Source: Flectonema sp. DT1601
Lineage: Eukaryota > Euglenozoa > Diplonemea > Diplonemida > Diplonemidae
Reading direction: 5' to 3'
DNA length: 64,000 nt
NCBI GenBank assembly: GCA_964019425.1
Contig: OZ025795.1
Location: 934,001-998,000 of the forward strand
In this document: positions 43,601 through 56,929 of the stretch, piece by piece
Layout: the number at the start of each line of letters is the position of its first letter
Numbering within the stretch: the first letter of the stretch is position 1
Program-made: the position numbers and the translations under genes
Notes under the pieces: generated by a model
Database searches by the model: none
What the model saw: only the letters and a program-made list of their open reading frames with translations
Told to the model about the DNA's origin: nothing

Positions 43601-46600
43601 TTGCATAGAACCAGATTTCGGAAGCATTTGCTGCAAATGTAAGTTTCCAGCCATATTAAATGACGGCCTCAATGATAAAAGTTGTGAACTTGAATCAGAT
43701 TTCGACATCTCTGCTTTTCTTTGATTGTGAATTCTACCCAACTCACGTAAACCAATATCCTTTAAAAAACTGTACCCCGTCACATACAGTGGGATGTTGA
43801 CAGACAGTTTTCTTAATGACATCTGGACGTTGTTTATAACATGTGATATTGGTAGGCATTTCCTTTTCAAAGATAATTCGCAATCATCAAGTGAATTCTG
43901 TAGTGTTGATAATCTCTCTTTGCAAGTAGCAGACTCCAAGACGAGGTCAATTATTTCAGTTATTAAATCAATCTCATCGAGGATGGTCTCCCTGTCTGTA
44001 GAGGATGAACCGTCACTTGGAATCCAACCAATCCCTGGTGAAGATAGACTTGACTGATACAACAAATTAACAATTTGTAGCTCAATTTTACTATGTTCTG
44101 CTACACTATTATGCATCGCTGTTAGCATCGTACTGTAACCGTCAATTCTGCAATCGATGTGAGGACTGATGTCAAGTGCAGCACGTAATTCTTTATCCTG
44201 ACCTGACAATTCCAATACAACTTTTGTGGTAGCTTCCAAAAACCACGTTGGTAATGAGCTGTACCAGTCAACACCAGTTGATGTTGTGTGAGGTACATTT
44301 CGTGTAAGGAACAGTCTGAATCCAGGTTTTGGTTCTACAGGTGCATCATTTAGTAACACGTGAGAACGACCATTCTCAATAAGAATGTAAGGGAGAATAT
44401 CAATTGAAATTGATTCCGAAAAGATTTCATAAACGACGATAGGACTTCGTTCTCCTCTAGTCATGGCATGTTTCAGTTTAGTGAAGGCGTTCTGATCGAA
44501 ATCTTGAATTACAATAACCTCATTTCCTGCATAAATATATTGCAACCAAGACAAGAAAAGTCCACCATGGAATTCAACAACAACCGGACACAGAGTATTT
44601 TTCAAAACCAAATATTCAAACTCAGCAGTTGCCTTACTATACGGTAAGGGTGATCCATGACGTTTACAGTTTTCTTTATGTCCGAAAGCTAACAATATAC
44701 TTGAGGTTAATAGATCATCAGACTCGCTGTTCAATGATGTAACAGGAAAATGTTCTTTAACCGTTTCTATAATATTGTGTTCGTATCTTCTTCGAGAAGA
44801 GTCAGTGCATGGGAAGTAAGTCATTAGTGTTGCAGCTGAAAGACAGTTTCCTGAAAGATTTTTAAGATCGTGTGACATTTTATTGTATTCTTCATTCCAA
44901 AGTACCAAATAATCTTCTAAGTGTTCGCATAGAGACGATGCGTTTTCGGTTCTTTTCAAACACGTTTCTCTTTGTGATTTTATCTGATCATGTTTAGTGT
45001 TTATTAAAGTTAACTTTCTGTGAGTTGCTTCAATTTCTCTACGAAGAGACACTGCTACGTCTCTTTTGCTTTCCATCGTCTCAATCACCTCTCTGATTGT
45101 AGCATCGTCCTGCAACAATATTTGTTGTTTTGGAATGACTACCTGCATCGTTTTTAGATACTGGTGAAGCTTTAAGACGTAGTCGCATAATTTTTCTGCT
45201 GCTGGGGAGATTGCTTTAAGTTTTGCAGGTCTAAATGCTGCTAATGATGTGCAATCAGATATGTAGTCGACTGTTTTAGTTGATAATCTGTCGGCATTAA
45301 CATTCATCAGTCTTTTTATGAATATCGGGTCATCCAAAACTCGTTGAGCTGCTGCCCATCCAGCATCAGTCCCTCCTCTTGATGTTCGTTCTATCTTCTC
45401 TCCGAGGATTACACACAAACATTCTACTACTTTCTTCAATGCTGCTGCTGGGGTGCTTAGGAATTTTATAGCAGCGATGTGTTTTTCATCTATCAATAGT
45501 AGATCTTGTTTTGCTTTCTGTAATGCAGGAACAGCAATGATAAGCAACGACTCACATTCAGATTTCATAAGTGTGTGTTGCTCAACTTGATTGAGACATG
45601 ATACTTCAAGTTCCTCAAAGTCAGCTTGTCTACTTTTTTCCAACTCAGTTTTACCATCAATCACCGAACGTAACTTATTCCCTTCAGCTTCCGTGTCTAA
45701 GAGCTGTGGTTCAAGAGAGCGTGCATCCCTGCTGTATTTTTCTCCTTGAAACTCAGCAGCCTGAAGTAGTAATAAGATGCTCTTAGTTCTCTTATGTTCA
45801 TGCTGCAGTTCTTTATTTCTATCTGAGTAAAGTCTACAGTATGTGCAAACATACTGTCTGAATGATCTTGGTACCGCTTGAAGACCGATGTCAGTTGTGT
45901 CACTTTTCTGAATCTCAACTATGAGATTGTAGCAAGAAGCGAGAGCAGTCGCTACTGTTGAAAACTCCTTATCAGTGAAGTCGTTTAGTAATTCTCCTTT
46001 CATAGTGTGGGTAGCTAACTCTTCAAGGTTTTCAAAACTACTCTTTTGAATAGAATAGATCACAGTTAGTAAATTAATACTTGGAAACTCCCTTCTCCAA
46101 CGAGACAAACTATCAGTGCGATCCTCACACACCAGAACGAATCGTAAATTATTTGTTATCTTTTCAGCAGCGTATGTCAGAAGCTCTCCTGAAGCCTCTT
46201 CAAGGAGTGAATTGTGGATTAAGGACCCAGCCTCGTTGCTTATAATTCCGGATATGTTTATGCCTGTTGGTGTTGTTGTTGCTGAAGAATTGATGCAAAA
46301 AGACGTTAATACTTTAAGATACAAACCTGAACCACTCCTACTACCAGAAATAATACAACACAAGTCGGCAATACAACTCTCTGTTAAACAAGACTCGCTA
46401 ACAACCCAAAGGATGTGTTGAAGAGTTATTGATGGCGGCTCTGATCCCTCAGTCGTGGTAGGAGCTTTCGTTGTTGTTCCCAAGAGAGAAGGAAACGGAA
46501 CTGCACCATCTGTTGGTGTTGCTTGAGGAAGTTCACGAGGTTTTTCAATCTTCGCCGACTGAGGTGAAGGTTTTTTTTTTTGAACAGCCGCGGCTTTGAT

Positions 46601-49600
46601 CACCGCAGTCAGCTGTGCTTTCCAGTTGCTCTTACCCATAGCACTTAGTATTTGACAATCCATATTTAAGATGTATGCGGCAAATGTTATCAATTCCATT
46701 ACACACGATCCTTGATCTGAAATTATCATCGCATGTGATCTTGGCTGTCTAAGGGCACGCACTACAGAATTTAGTATTCTTGCCCAACACTGATCAATGT
46801 AGAATGACTTTTTTGAAGGCAATATAACAAAATCAACTTTAGCTGTTTTACGGATTTTGTCAACAGCCGAGGGAACAGCTGATTTCACTAGTCCTGCGAT
46901 GCATTTTTTAACACCTTTTGGTCGACTTTCAGTTGATAAAGCTCTTTGATGAGAGTATTCAATAAACTGATCAGATTTAGCCTGAGCTATCTTTGTAAGC
47001 TCTTCAGGTGTTACTTGATAAGAAGTGGTGTCGAGACCGAAACCTTCTCGAGTTGTAAAATCGATATTTCCTATTGAAGAAAACGATAATTCACTTGGTT
47101 TCGCAACGCTATCTGAAAACTGAATTCGCATAACCTTACCCATGATATTTAGTATTGCTTTATCTAACCAAACTACGTCAGATGGATCTCCCAGTCGTGA
47201 CCCTAGTGATCGTTGTATTTCATAAGCTAGTAGTGATAGCAGGGTGTGTTTTTTTGAAAATTTTGATCTCGAGTGTGAAACAATAACACTAACTATGTTC
47301 ATCATGTCTTGGGTATGCCAAAAGTACAATCCCTTCTTTGGAACACATCCTTTGAATTTTTCTTTCAAAATCGAATATGTGGAAACAATAATCTCAGACA
47401 GCTGTTGAGAAAGTGCCCCTCCAAACTTTCCAATCCAATTTGAAATGGGAGTGCTCACCAGAGATATGTGAAAAGATGAACTGAGAGAATCATAGAGATG
47501 TAATGGAAAGAAGTTTCCAGTCACTCTACGACTTTGACAATTCACATCCTGTGATATGAGTAAGGCCACGTCTGCTAATTTCACTGGGTCTGCAGAATGA
47601 ACATGAAAGAATGATCCATACTTAACAAGAGCAACCATCATTTCTGATACCTCACTGTGTTGACCAAGACCTGGCTTATGAACGTCATCGACTACGAGTA
47701 GGCATTGTTTACCAAGTGGTGGTCCAATTACACCTTGTCTTCTTTTTGACATTCGAAGTTCAATGTGTTGTTGAAACCTTGTACCCGTACACTTATCATA
47801 CATACTTGTGTGGATTACAAGGTTGGTCTTTGCAGCTCGTGCTGTTTTGATTTGTTGTTTTTTTTTAGTGGGGAAGAAAAAAATAAAATAAAATGAACAC
47901 AAACCTGCAAGAAGCTGCAACAGTCTACTCTTCCCAGTTCCAACACCACCAATAATTGCGCATTGAACTGACTGAGCTGGTACAGATGATGAAATTTGTT
48001 CAGGCTGTAAGTTAGGAGACTGAGGTGAATTAACAGCCGCACTCGCAGGAGGTTTGTCAGCCAACGCTAGAGTATTTCTATTTAAGATTTCAAATAGATA
48101 AGCGCATCTAATAATTTCAGGTGACGGATGATAAAAAGTGTCAATTACACTCACTCCAGTGTAAGTTAACCTTAAAGCATCATCTAATGCATGATCAGTT
48201 AGGTTTAACCACTTACCTTCGAAAGGATAGCATTCAAGTGGTGATAAGTCGAGTGGTAGTACTCTAGTGGTCGCCGCTAATAATGAACTCCAAACAGGGA
48301 TACAACTAATTATTTTATCAGTATATATTTGATATGATTTTTCAGGTATCCCAAGGCTGAATACTACTGTTGCAGAATGAATAAGCGGAACGTCAACTAA
48401 GCAACGCTGAGCATCCTCATCAGGACAGGCTACCTCTTGACCAACGATAGCTAAATACAATAATGCTACCCTCTGACATTTCACTAATATAGAAGGCGCG
48501 GCATCCATGTAATTCCTCGAAATTGTTTTCGAACAAAATTCTTCCAACTGCGGAATCACAATCTCTGCCAAGCGATAAAGTTGCAATAAACAACTTTCAC
48601 TTAAAACAGTCGGTCTTGAATACGTATGAGTACCTGAAGCAATGCCTTGTTCAATAGTTTTTTTAAACACTAATCTCCAGTCAAGGACATTGCTAATGAA
48701 TGCGAAGCCTGCCTTGCTGATGATGCCTGTTTGGTTTAATTGGATTCACTTTAAAAATAGAACATAATTATCATAACAGAAATATGACATACCGGGATCT
48801 GCATGCGACAGTGTCTCAGTTTCAAGGATGATTTTTCCCTGCGTAGATAGGGAGATGCGCTCACCGCTATTACAACAATAGACGTCATCACTTAGGAGTG
48901 TTGTTAGTCTCCCACCCATCCAAGAAAAGTCTAGTGAACAGCAATCTAGAACTATCCATGCTGGAGTCGATGGACGTATTTTACTCAGAATTCTTGGGAT
49001 CACACCTTCCTCCCAACGTCCGTCAGTACTATTTAACTTACCACATAAAGATGATATCGACATTGTACCAGGGACTACAGGTATCAACATGGGTTGAGAT
49101 TGAGTTGGGTAGCAAGAAGCTATGGCACTTATTAAAGATGTTTTTCCACAACCAACCTCACCACACACAACTGTAATATTATGAAGAGACTGCTGGTGGG
49201 CTAAACTCGTGATCGCAGCAATTACAGTTTCCGATACATAAAAAAACGGAATTTTTGAAACATTTTTCAAATTGGGCAGCATCTCTGAAGGAACAGTTGA
49301 TTTTGAATGGTGTGTGACAGCAGTATCAAACACCTCTCCTAAAAGACTGTCAAATTTATCTACATCACTGTCACAGATGTAGCTCCTTAATACAAATTGA
49401 ATCGAAGTTGTTACCCACCTCGTCTCAGTATACAATGCAGTGCCTAAGTCATCCTGAGCATTCAGTGATGTATATTTTTGGTTTGAAAGTGCAGAAATAC
49501 TTTTATTAATTCGCTTACATAATATTAATGTTTCAGGAATGTTGAATATCGAGTTCGCTAGTGTTAAAAATAATAATCCTTTTCTTGCTAGTGATTCTGA

Positions 49601-52600
49601 ATTTTGAATACAACCCGCGACATATAACAAATGTTGAAATATTAATTGTAAATCAGGAGTGTAAATTGCAGCAATTCTAAAGAAATCTCTTATGCAAGAA
49701 GGAATCGGTTTTCCATGTTTTTTACTGTTGAACGTCGCCGCGATTACAAAATTCATATTTATAATTATCGGCTCAGGTGTTGCAACATCACCAACAGCAG
49801 GATCAACAGCAAGAGCCACAGCAGGTTTTTTCTGTGCCGTAGCATGGTACAGAGTACTTAAACAGGGTGCTAAAAGACCCATAACAGAACAAGGAAGACT
49901 CTCAATGTGATCAAATATACACCATGCTCCAATAGCAATAGTTCCGTACAGAGCATTGAGAAGGGTACCCCATTCCAGTGAAGCGCTGCATTCAACTGAA
50001 ACAGACCGGATGCCAATTTGTTTTGCGAGGTCTCTTATTATTTCTGTTTTCCCACTTATTCCACTTTTGTTGTTACTAGCGACTACTACTCCAGACGATC
50101 TGAGTTGCAAGGCACAAAAAATTGATTTTTGAATTCGCTCTGTCGTCGGGGTGTGGACAGTCAGATTTTTTACATTTAGATACTCATACTGATAGTCTAT
50201 GGAGATATGCATCATATTTACTACTAGTTTTCCACCTTGGAAGGTGTGTTTTAACATTAATTCGTAAGCAATGTTGTTCGTACTCTCAACACCAGCTTCA
50301 AGTAAGTTGTCCAATTGATCTTTAAATGTGAGATGAAGTAGTAACGTTGACTCAACAAGTCTAATATGAGCATCAGGCATGGTTCCTTTCACGTATAACA
50401 ACTTCGTCAAGTCTCTTAAGGTTTTGGTTATCTTAACACGAAGGGCTGTGAGTCCTCGTTTTCCATTTAGTCGAAGAACATCTATAATATCGATGTTGGT
50501 TTGTACTTTTAGTGCAAGTAAAACAATTTGATGAGGCCACGCGAATATCCATGGTACTAAAGCACACCTCTGAGACTCATGTAAAGCTTCTTTTAATAGA
50601 TGACGAAGTGTATCACACATGTGAGTTTCAAGCATGTGTAACCAATTGTCGAGACTATCTCTGTTTGTTTTTATCTTTTTTAATAATGGAACGCATTCTC
50701 CTAGTGGAGATATCATAGTTGAGATGCAGCCATCTTCGATACCGAGTCTGCTGATTCCTTCAAAACATTTCGATAAATGATCTTCTGTTGATGTTGTGTG
50801 AAGATCTCGTCCTGCAGACAACATTCGAAGTATTTCATTGTCAGCCAGCCAGTATAGCCGTGGCCATAGACGACGACGTACTTCAATAAACGACGAAAGT
50901 CCTCGTTGGACTTTCGTCAACTCCAACGACACATCTTTCAAACGAGGAAGTAGATCTTCACCAGCAGTTGCGAGTATTAAAAGTTTTGATGAAACTTCAG
51001 CTTCTTTCATTATGTTGACCCATTGTTTGTGTGTTAGATGAAATCTTCTTGACTCTTGACCAATAGAAGCACATACGTCAGTATTATCAAATATTGGTTT
51101 TAATGATAACCAACTTGTCTGTACAGCTAACCATTGCATTATAATTTCTTGGAGTAGGAGGAGGACTGTTTCCCAATCTCTTGCAGCCTTTTCGAATGGT
51201 GCAATGAACTCATCAACTCTGGTTAACTGAGTGATCATTAAATGTTTATCAATAACTGCAAGAAGATCATGGGCTGGACCAACTGCTATTATCTTACAGC
51301 CTGACCACTCTGAGAACTGAAGACGGTATTCTCTCCATTCAGCTTTCATGGATTCCAACTTATGTTCGAGTTCCCATTCTTGTTTTGCTTGAAGAGCGAT
51401 ACGAGATACGAATTCAGTGTGGTCAGCTATCCCCCACGACAATAAGTTTGAAACAGTCAATACGTCCATTCCATCAGCTGCAGCACCTCCCAACTCAGCG
51501 ACGAGTAGTTTCCAATGTCTGTGTCTTAGATCAGATAATGATAATTGAAGTATCCAAGGAATATCCTTATGAAATCCTGCAACTTCTAATTCAAGTCGTT
51601 TTGCTACTGATTGTGGTTTTGGATAACCTCTAAGAGCTCTAACAGATATTCTTGAAGCAACATGCCACTCAGCTACTAATCTTCCTGTCTTTGCAGCATC
51701 CAACTGTTCAAGTGGAGTGTCGCCAACAATACTTTGATGCTGTAACCATCGGTGTGCTGTTTTCCAAAGTCTACAAAATGGAACCACCTGAGTTAGTAGT
51801 TTTTCAATCTCTGGAAATTCAGTTTTCACAAGTCCAAATATAACCCCATGTCTGCAACAGGTTTCTGCTCTCGTGAGTGCTTCTTCTAATAATTGTCTAA
51901 CTTCACTTGCTTTACCAGCAGCTACTTCTGTTTGTTCATAATCACAAAGTTGAGATAGTTCAAAGACTCGTAATCGATATCCTTCAATATCACTTTTAAG
52001 AGTTTTCTTAGCACGTTCAAGTTGTCTGACGAATTCCTCTTCTTCTTGTTTTAGTAGTTTATCTGACTGTTCCAAACAAGCTCTTATCTTAACAGGCCAT
52101 GTCCTCATGCTGTGAAGTCGATCAGATTCCTCATCAGTCAGTCCTCTCATGTAATATTCTAGTAGGTCAGTTCTCCATCTGTCAACGAGAGAAAAGTCAT
52201 GTTCTTCCACTCGTAGCATTTCAAGGCGCATCCCTGTGTGTGAAATGGAATAGTATTCTATTGTTTGAATAATAGGAAACATACAAACGATGTAATTACA
52301 TACCTGCAGTACTACTGCGAAAAGTGTTAAGTGTTTCTGGAGTGGCAGGTCGAAGTTGTAGTTCAGACCAAAGTCTACCATAAAGCTGACATGCTTTATG
52401 TGAAATATTACTCAACATGGACCGAACGCTGCTAATTATTCGATCGATGCTGATGTTGACGGATGCGACTAGTTTTTGTTTTACGGGAGAGCAGTCGATG
52501 TAGAAAAGGTGACAATGAACACCATCACTTGAGGTGTTTACAATACGATTACGGACGTCTATTAATTCATCAATCTTTCCTCTTACTGTTGAAGTGTTGG

Positions 52601-54956
52601 TATCAGATCCAGGATTGAAAGAGAAATAAGGATCGTCAGACGACAGGAACTCCTCGAATTCTAAATAAGACTGTCGCAGCTTCACTATCGTCTCAGAACA
52701 TATTGAGATGATGTTGTTGATACGGAATCGAACTTCTTCTATTTCAGGATCATTAGAGTCAATTACATTAACATACGACAGTTTTAACTTCATCGCTGAC
52801 AACAACGTCGACTCAACAACCGGAATAGTCCCAGCTGCTGATAAGATATTGTCTACTACCGAGTGAAGCATATCTGTTGGGGGATGTGAGGGATGGTTTT
52901 TCTTTTTTTTTTTTTGTAAAAACAAAACAAAACAAAACAAACCCTTAGCCTCATCAAGCGATACTCGTAAATTAATATTACCATCGATGACATCCAATTC
53001 GATAGTTAGGAGGGGACCGTTTTTTGGAAGGACTGGTGGTGTTCCTGGATTCGTATAGTATCCCAGATCCCATCCTAGCCGATGAGAAGGACCGATTGGT
53101 CTCACTGACGCCTCCAAATATGAAATATACTCAGCAACTGTTGAACTTACTAAGTCTCTCAGAGTAACTGACATTTGATATTTTATTAGTTTTAGGAAAA
53201 CTGCAAAACTAGACTGCTGATACTGCTGCTCAGAATGATAATTTCCTCTGTATTTCTTACCCATTACGCCAAGTAAAGCAGATTCTAAGTCAGCCTTCCA
53301 ACGTAATAAAACTTTTTTTCGAACTAAATCACAATGTGTCTTTTGTTCTGAAGTGAAAACCTGAATTGGCAACATATGATGAATATACCTTCGTGGTGCT
53401 TTATCTGGTGTGTTGTCTGGTGCTATTTTCACAAGTGAAACAGTGGAATGAGCTGTCCATGTTTCCCTAACCTTTAAAAGAACACTCTGAGTAGGTTCGG
53501 TCATCTGTAAACACCTTTGGCTTATAAAGTCTCTTGCTGCATTGTATCGTTGTTTTCTTGCATTGCATTTTTCATAAGGCAAAATTCTGATACCCCAGTC
53601 ATCAGTCACAGAATCATCGCAAAGTGAGATGTCAATTGGTAATAATTGTAGTCTAAATGCAGGACTTAGAAGGTGATACTGAAGTCTTACTTTACGAATG
53701 CTATAAAGATGTTCCTCACATACTTGATTAAGATATTGACTTATTCTTGATCTCCAACATGGTTTCATCCTTCCTGCTGATTTATTAATAATGGAAGCGA
53801 TAGTTGAATCAGATAGTCCACGGTCAGCATCATCAACCATGAGACTGAGTAGTAATTCTGTTCGAAGTTCTTGTTCTGCTTTTTTTCGTTGTTGACGAAG
53901 ATGAAACAATCGAGAATGAAAGTCTTCTGGAGATTCATCTGGGAATCGTAATTGATAGCGACTGATAAGTCTTGAGACACTTTTTATATCAGTTGTCGAC
54001 CTCGATGTTGTCACTGTTTGAGAATACTTAACTCTGTAGTACAAAGACACCGAGTCACGTGACAAAACCGTACAACTCAACCATTTAACATCACACGTAT
54101 ATCTATCATGTTGTAGTATGAATGCCTCTCCAGACAAACGATCGCTTTCAGAATCAAATAATTCCAATGGAAGGAATCCTTCAGTCTTAGTTCTGTACTT
54201 AGATGTTATGTCTTTCTCATTTAGGGTTAATTTTTGCATTAAAGGTGGATCACTATCACAATACTTAGGAGGTACAGATCCACATTTCCGCTGTCTTCTT
54301 GCTGACAATTCTTCCATATAAAGTCGAACAGGGGAGAGTGTTCCTAATCTGAGAGAGTAGAAGGAACCGATTCTCTCTGAAGGTGTGCTGTCTCCGTTTG
54401 AATAAAGTTTTTTTAAAGCTTCCTCATCAACAACAGGTCCTGTAGCTACTTGTTCTTTACTAATGAGGTTCGTATCTGTAATTTTTATTTTTGATGGAGT
54501 TCTTGAAAACGAATCCTTCTTTTTATCGATCGCTGGAGGTTCCGGTGCCACTCCCATAAGAGCCCTCGCTGTTGTCGAGGTCGCTATAGTTTTCAACCTC
54601 AAGGCTTTCATTTTTGGAATTCTGATAACATTTTTACTCTTTTGTAATTGGGTTGAACCATCACCAGGTTGAGGGACGAATTTGTCCATTCCAGTTGGCA
54701 GGTACGCATCTATCCTAACAAGGTCTTCTACGTTAAAATGAGGAGGAGGTTTCCTAACTGAATTTCTCGAAGATAATTTAAAACACGGCAATGCCGGTAA
54801 ATACTTCTCAAGTTGCTCCCAGTGGGCTCGTTTTAGTTTTTCTTGTCCTCGCAGTAGTCGAGTTTTAAACGACTGATCACTGTCCGGTGGATCATCTGGA
54901 ACTGTCAAAACGATATCACCGCATTCATCATACAGAGGCGGATTTGAGAAACTCAT
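40691..54956 (-). CDS. dynein heavy chain, axonemal type, with degenerate first ATPase site
   Basis: One gene in five exons: 54956-52943, 52873-52304, 52233-48793, 48726-47905 and 47841-40691. They sum to 13,998 nt in one frame (4,665 aa), typical for dynein heavy chains. In order: N-terminal tail; linker (LYWLADNEILRML, LSKCFEGISRL); AAA1 (about residue 1585) with P-loop KSGISGKT in place of GPAGTGKT and Walker B GAWCIFDHIESL in place of CFDEFNRI; AAA2 with intact GEVGCGKTS (about 1890) and the ASPATVSRCG-like HADPGIISKAG spanning an exon junction; AAA3 with intact GGVGTGKSRLL (about 2270) and LLVVDDVHKP; AAA4 with degenerate SDQGSCVME; the coiled-coil stalk and microtubule-binding region (about 2980-3260); AAA5; AAA6 and the C-terminal domain (LLQNCCNYTECEF, YIWLPAFTNPQAVVAAF). 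Dyneins move along microtubules and drive ciliary beating. ATP hydrolysis at AAA1 is the main power source, so loss of the Walker B Glu (to His) and the P-loop Gly suggests a non-motile or regulatory chain. Frames are open throughout, so this is not an obvious pseudogene. A polypyrimidine acceptor (TTTTTTTTGTCTAG) lies 62 nt upstream of the ATG. Confidence 0.88.
47842..47904 (-). other. dynein intron 4 (63 nt, no stop in frame)
   Basis: CAG|GTTTGTG ... AAAACAG|CACG. It interrupts AAA3 just after the P-loop helix. Removal joins LLQLLA to ARAAKTN. The intron is a multiple of three without stops, so unspliced RNA stays in frame. Confidence 0.8.
48727..48792 (-). other. dynein intron 3 (66 nt)
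   Basis: CCCG|GTATGTC ... AACCAAACAG|GCATC. Splicing restores the AAA2 sensor segment DPGIISKAGFAFISNVLDW, which the unspliced frame loses to stops. Confidence 0.85.
52234..52303 (-). other. dynein intron 2 (70 nt)
   Basis: GCAG|GTATGTAA ... CACACACAG|GGATG. It joins two long frames in phase (…FRSSTA to GMRLEMLRVEEHD). Confidence 0.85.
52874..52942 (-). other. dynein intron 1 (69 nt, no stop in frame)
   Basis: AAGG|GTTTGTTTTG ... CCCCAACAG|ATATG. The retained reading would insert a Phe/Lys-rich peptide in the N-terminal tail. Consensus ends and composition show an intron. Confidence 0.8.
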
Positions 54957-55078
54957 TATGTCATTGTTTAGTTATTTTTTTTTTTTTTTTCTCTCTCTCT
55001 CTCTCCCCCAAATCCAGTCTAGACAAAAAAAAATTATGATAGAAACAGCAGAATACGAAGAATGAAAAAAAAAAAAAA

Positions 55079-56443
55079 GGGAAAAACTATAATTCCACAA
55101 AAAAGTTTCTGAAATGTCCGATCTCAACATGAAAGTTTCCGAAATGGACAGCTCCACACAAAAAAGTTTCCGAAATGGACAGCTCCACACAAAATAGTTT
55201 CCGAAACGGACAGCTCCACACACGAAAGTTTCCGAAATGGACAGCTGTTTTTTTTTTTTTTATAGCTTACTGCCAGTGCATTTCGGGGTCGCCCAAAGTC
55301 ATGGGGATTTTTTTTTCTCCCAAAAAAAATTTTTTTTCCTACGTAAGGCAAGGCCATCCGACGAGATGAGTGAAATACACCGAACCTGTGTGACCTGGGC
55401 CTGGGCCTGACTGCGCCCCTGGATCGGCATAGCTCGGTATGTGTGCAGGGCCAGGTATAGGGATGGACGAATTTCGGGTAGAGACACCCGACTTGTCAGC
55501 TCATACAACCATGAGAATTCAGAGTGTATTAAAATACTAGAGGTGCATCACAAGCGTCAGATAGGAGACAAGAGAAATCCAACATCATGAATCTTTAGAA
55601 GAGTGATACAGCTCGGTATGTGTGCAGGGCCGGGTCACCTACGCAGAGACAAGTCTCCGCTACACGTCGTACCAACCAAGATGAGGTATGAGAGCGCAAA
55701 AACCAAGTGTACATGATCAGCGGCCTAGGGCTTGACATGAATAGCTGTGGAGTGGCGAAACCATTTAGTGTTCTCAAGTCTGAGATCACCTCACTGAGCC
55801 ACACAGTACTGTCCTTTCGGAGTTTCTGTGAAAGTAGCCCACGGAACACTTTTCTAAAGATTCAATCAGCCGAACTAATCCGCTACTAACTTTCACTTGA
55901 TTAGCGAGCTACTAGTATATATTATTATGTCACCTGTTGAAAAGGGAGTACTAAGAGGTTGATTCAGGCCCTGCACGTATTAGTTGTAATTACAGCACTT
56001 GCTTTACCTTAAATTACTCCTTCCCTCATTGAGAACCAACCCATCTCGGCCATCCCGGTGTATTTGGGAACGAAGAAAAACCTTGTTTTCTTACCGAACA
56101 GCGAAAAATCCGAATATCACTTTCAGTGAATAGCGAAAGAAAAACCTTTCCGTTTACTGAACAGCGAAAATGAAATTACCTACCATAGCAATTTTATGCG
56201 GGAAAAAAAAAGTTGTTCACTAGCGAAAAGTTTTTTTGGGTGCAGGCAACGGAGAAAAAAAAAAAAAAAAATTTCATTTTGCCAACAAAAAAAAAATTTT
56301 TTTTTTTGCTGTCCATTTCGGAAACTATTTTGTGTGGAGCTGTCCATTTCGGAAACTTTTTTGTGTGGAGCTGTCCGTTTCGGAAACTTTCATGTTGAAA
56401 TCGGACATTTCAGTAACATTTACGTGGAATTAGAGGTTTTCCC
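55079..56443. mobile_element. foldback-type element with long inverted ends made of 31-bp subrepeats
   Basis: The left arm (55079-55247) and right arm (56308-56443) are inverted repeats of each other, starting GGGAAAA and containing ATTCCAC. Each arm carries three to four tandem 31-bp units with the core GTTTCCGAAATGGACAGCTC. The interior is about 1.06 kb, GC-richer, with no convincing gene; a 22-nt phrase (AGCTCGGTATGTGTGCAGGG and CC) occurs twice (about 55430 and 55610). Both outer ends abut A runs, so target-site duplications cannot be seen. Structure matches non-autonomous foldback/MITE-like DNA elements. Family unknown. Confidence 0.7.
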
Positions 56444-56877
56444 AAAAAAAAAAAAAGAAAAAAAAACCAAAATAACCAAAACTCAGGTAAAGAAACTAAA
56501 CAAAAAGGTTCGTACTCTGTTCGGACAAATTATTCATTCAAAGAAGGAACAATGTCCCTCAAGACAAAAACCGTCATATCCATTGCTGTACACTGAAGTA
56601 CGGCAGGTGTTGTGACCCAAAATAAAATCAGAATTACTAATTTAGATAAGCAATTGCCTATTAAACACCATTGATACAGTAAACTAAAGAGGGCTAACTC
56701 CATTAGAGCGATGATGTAATAGCAACGTAAGTAGAATTCATTCCTGTTAAGATTGATATGGTCCGCATACAAGGCGCAGTATGTTATTGTCAGCTTTCCA
56801 CTACCTTGTCCGATTGTGGAATAAGTGATGTTTCCTTTGCCAAAAAAAGCAGTCTTGTGAGGAAAAAAATTCACACA

Positions 56878-56929
<52 letters not shown>

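Noticed and set aside
40884-54672. Plus-strand frames of 60-100 aa within the dynein gene
   Set aside because: Antisense shadows of a conserved coding strand.
40691-54956. Three separate dynein-like genes
   Set aside because: Short introns with consensus sites join the three frames in phase and restore conserved motifs, so this is one gene.
55250-56300. Protein gene in the centre of the foldback element (frame 55595-55849)
   Set aside because: An 84-aa frame with no recognisable motif and no splice or start context; likely chance in GC-richer DNA.
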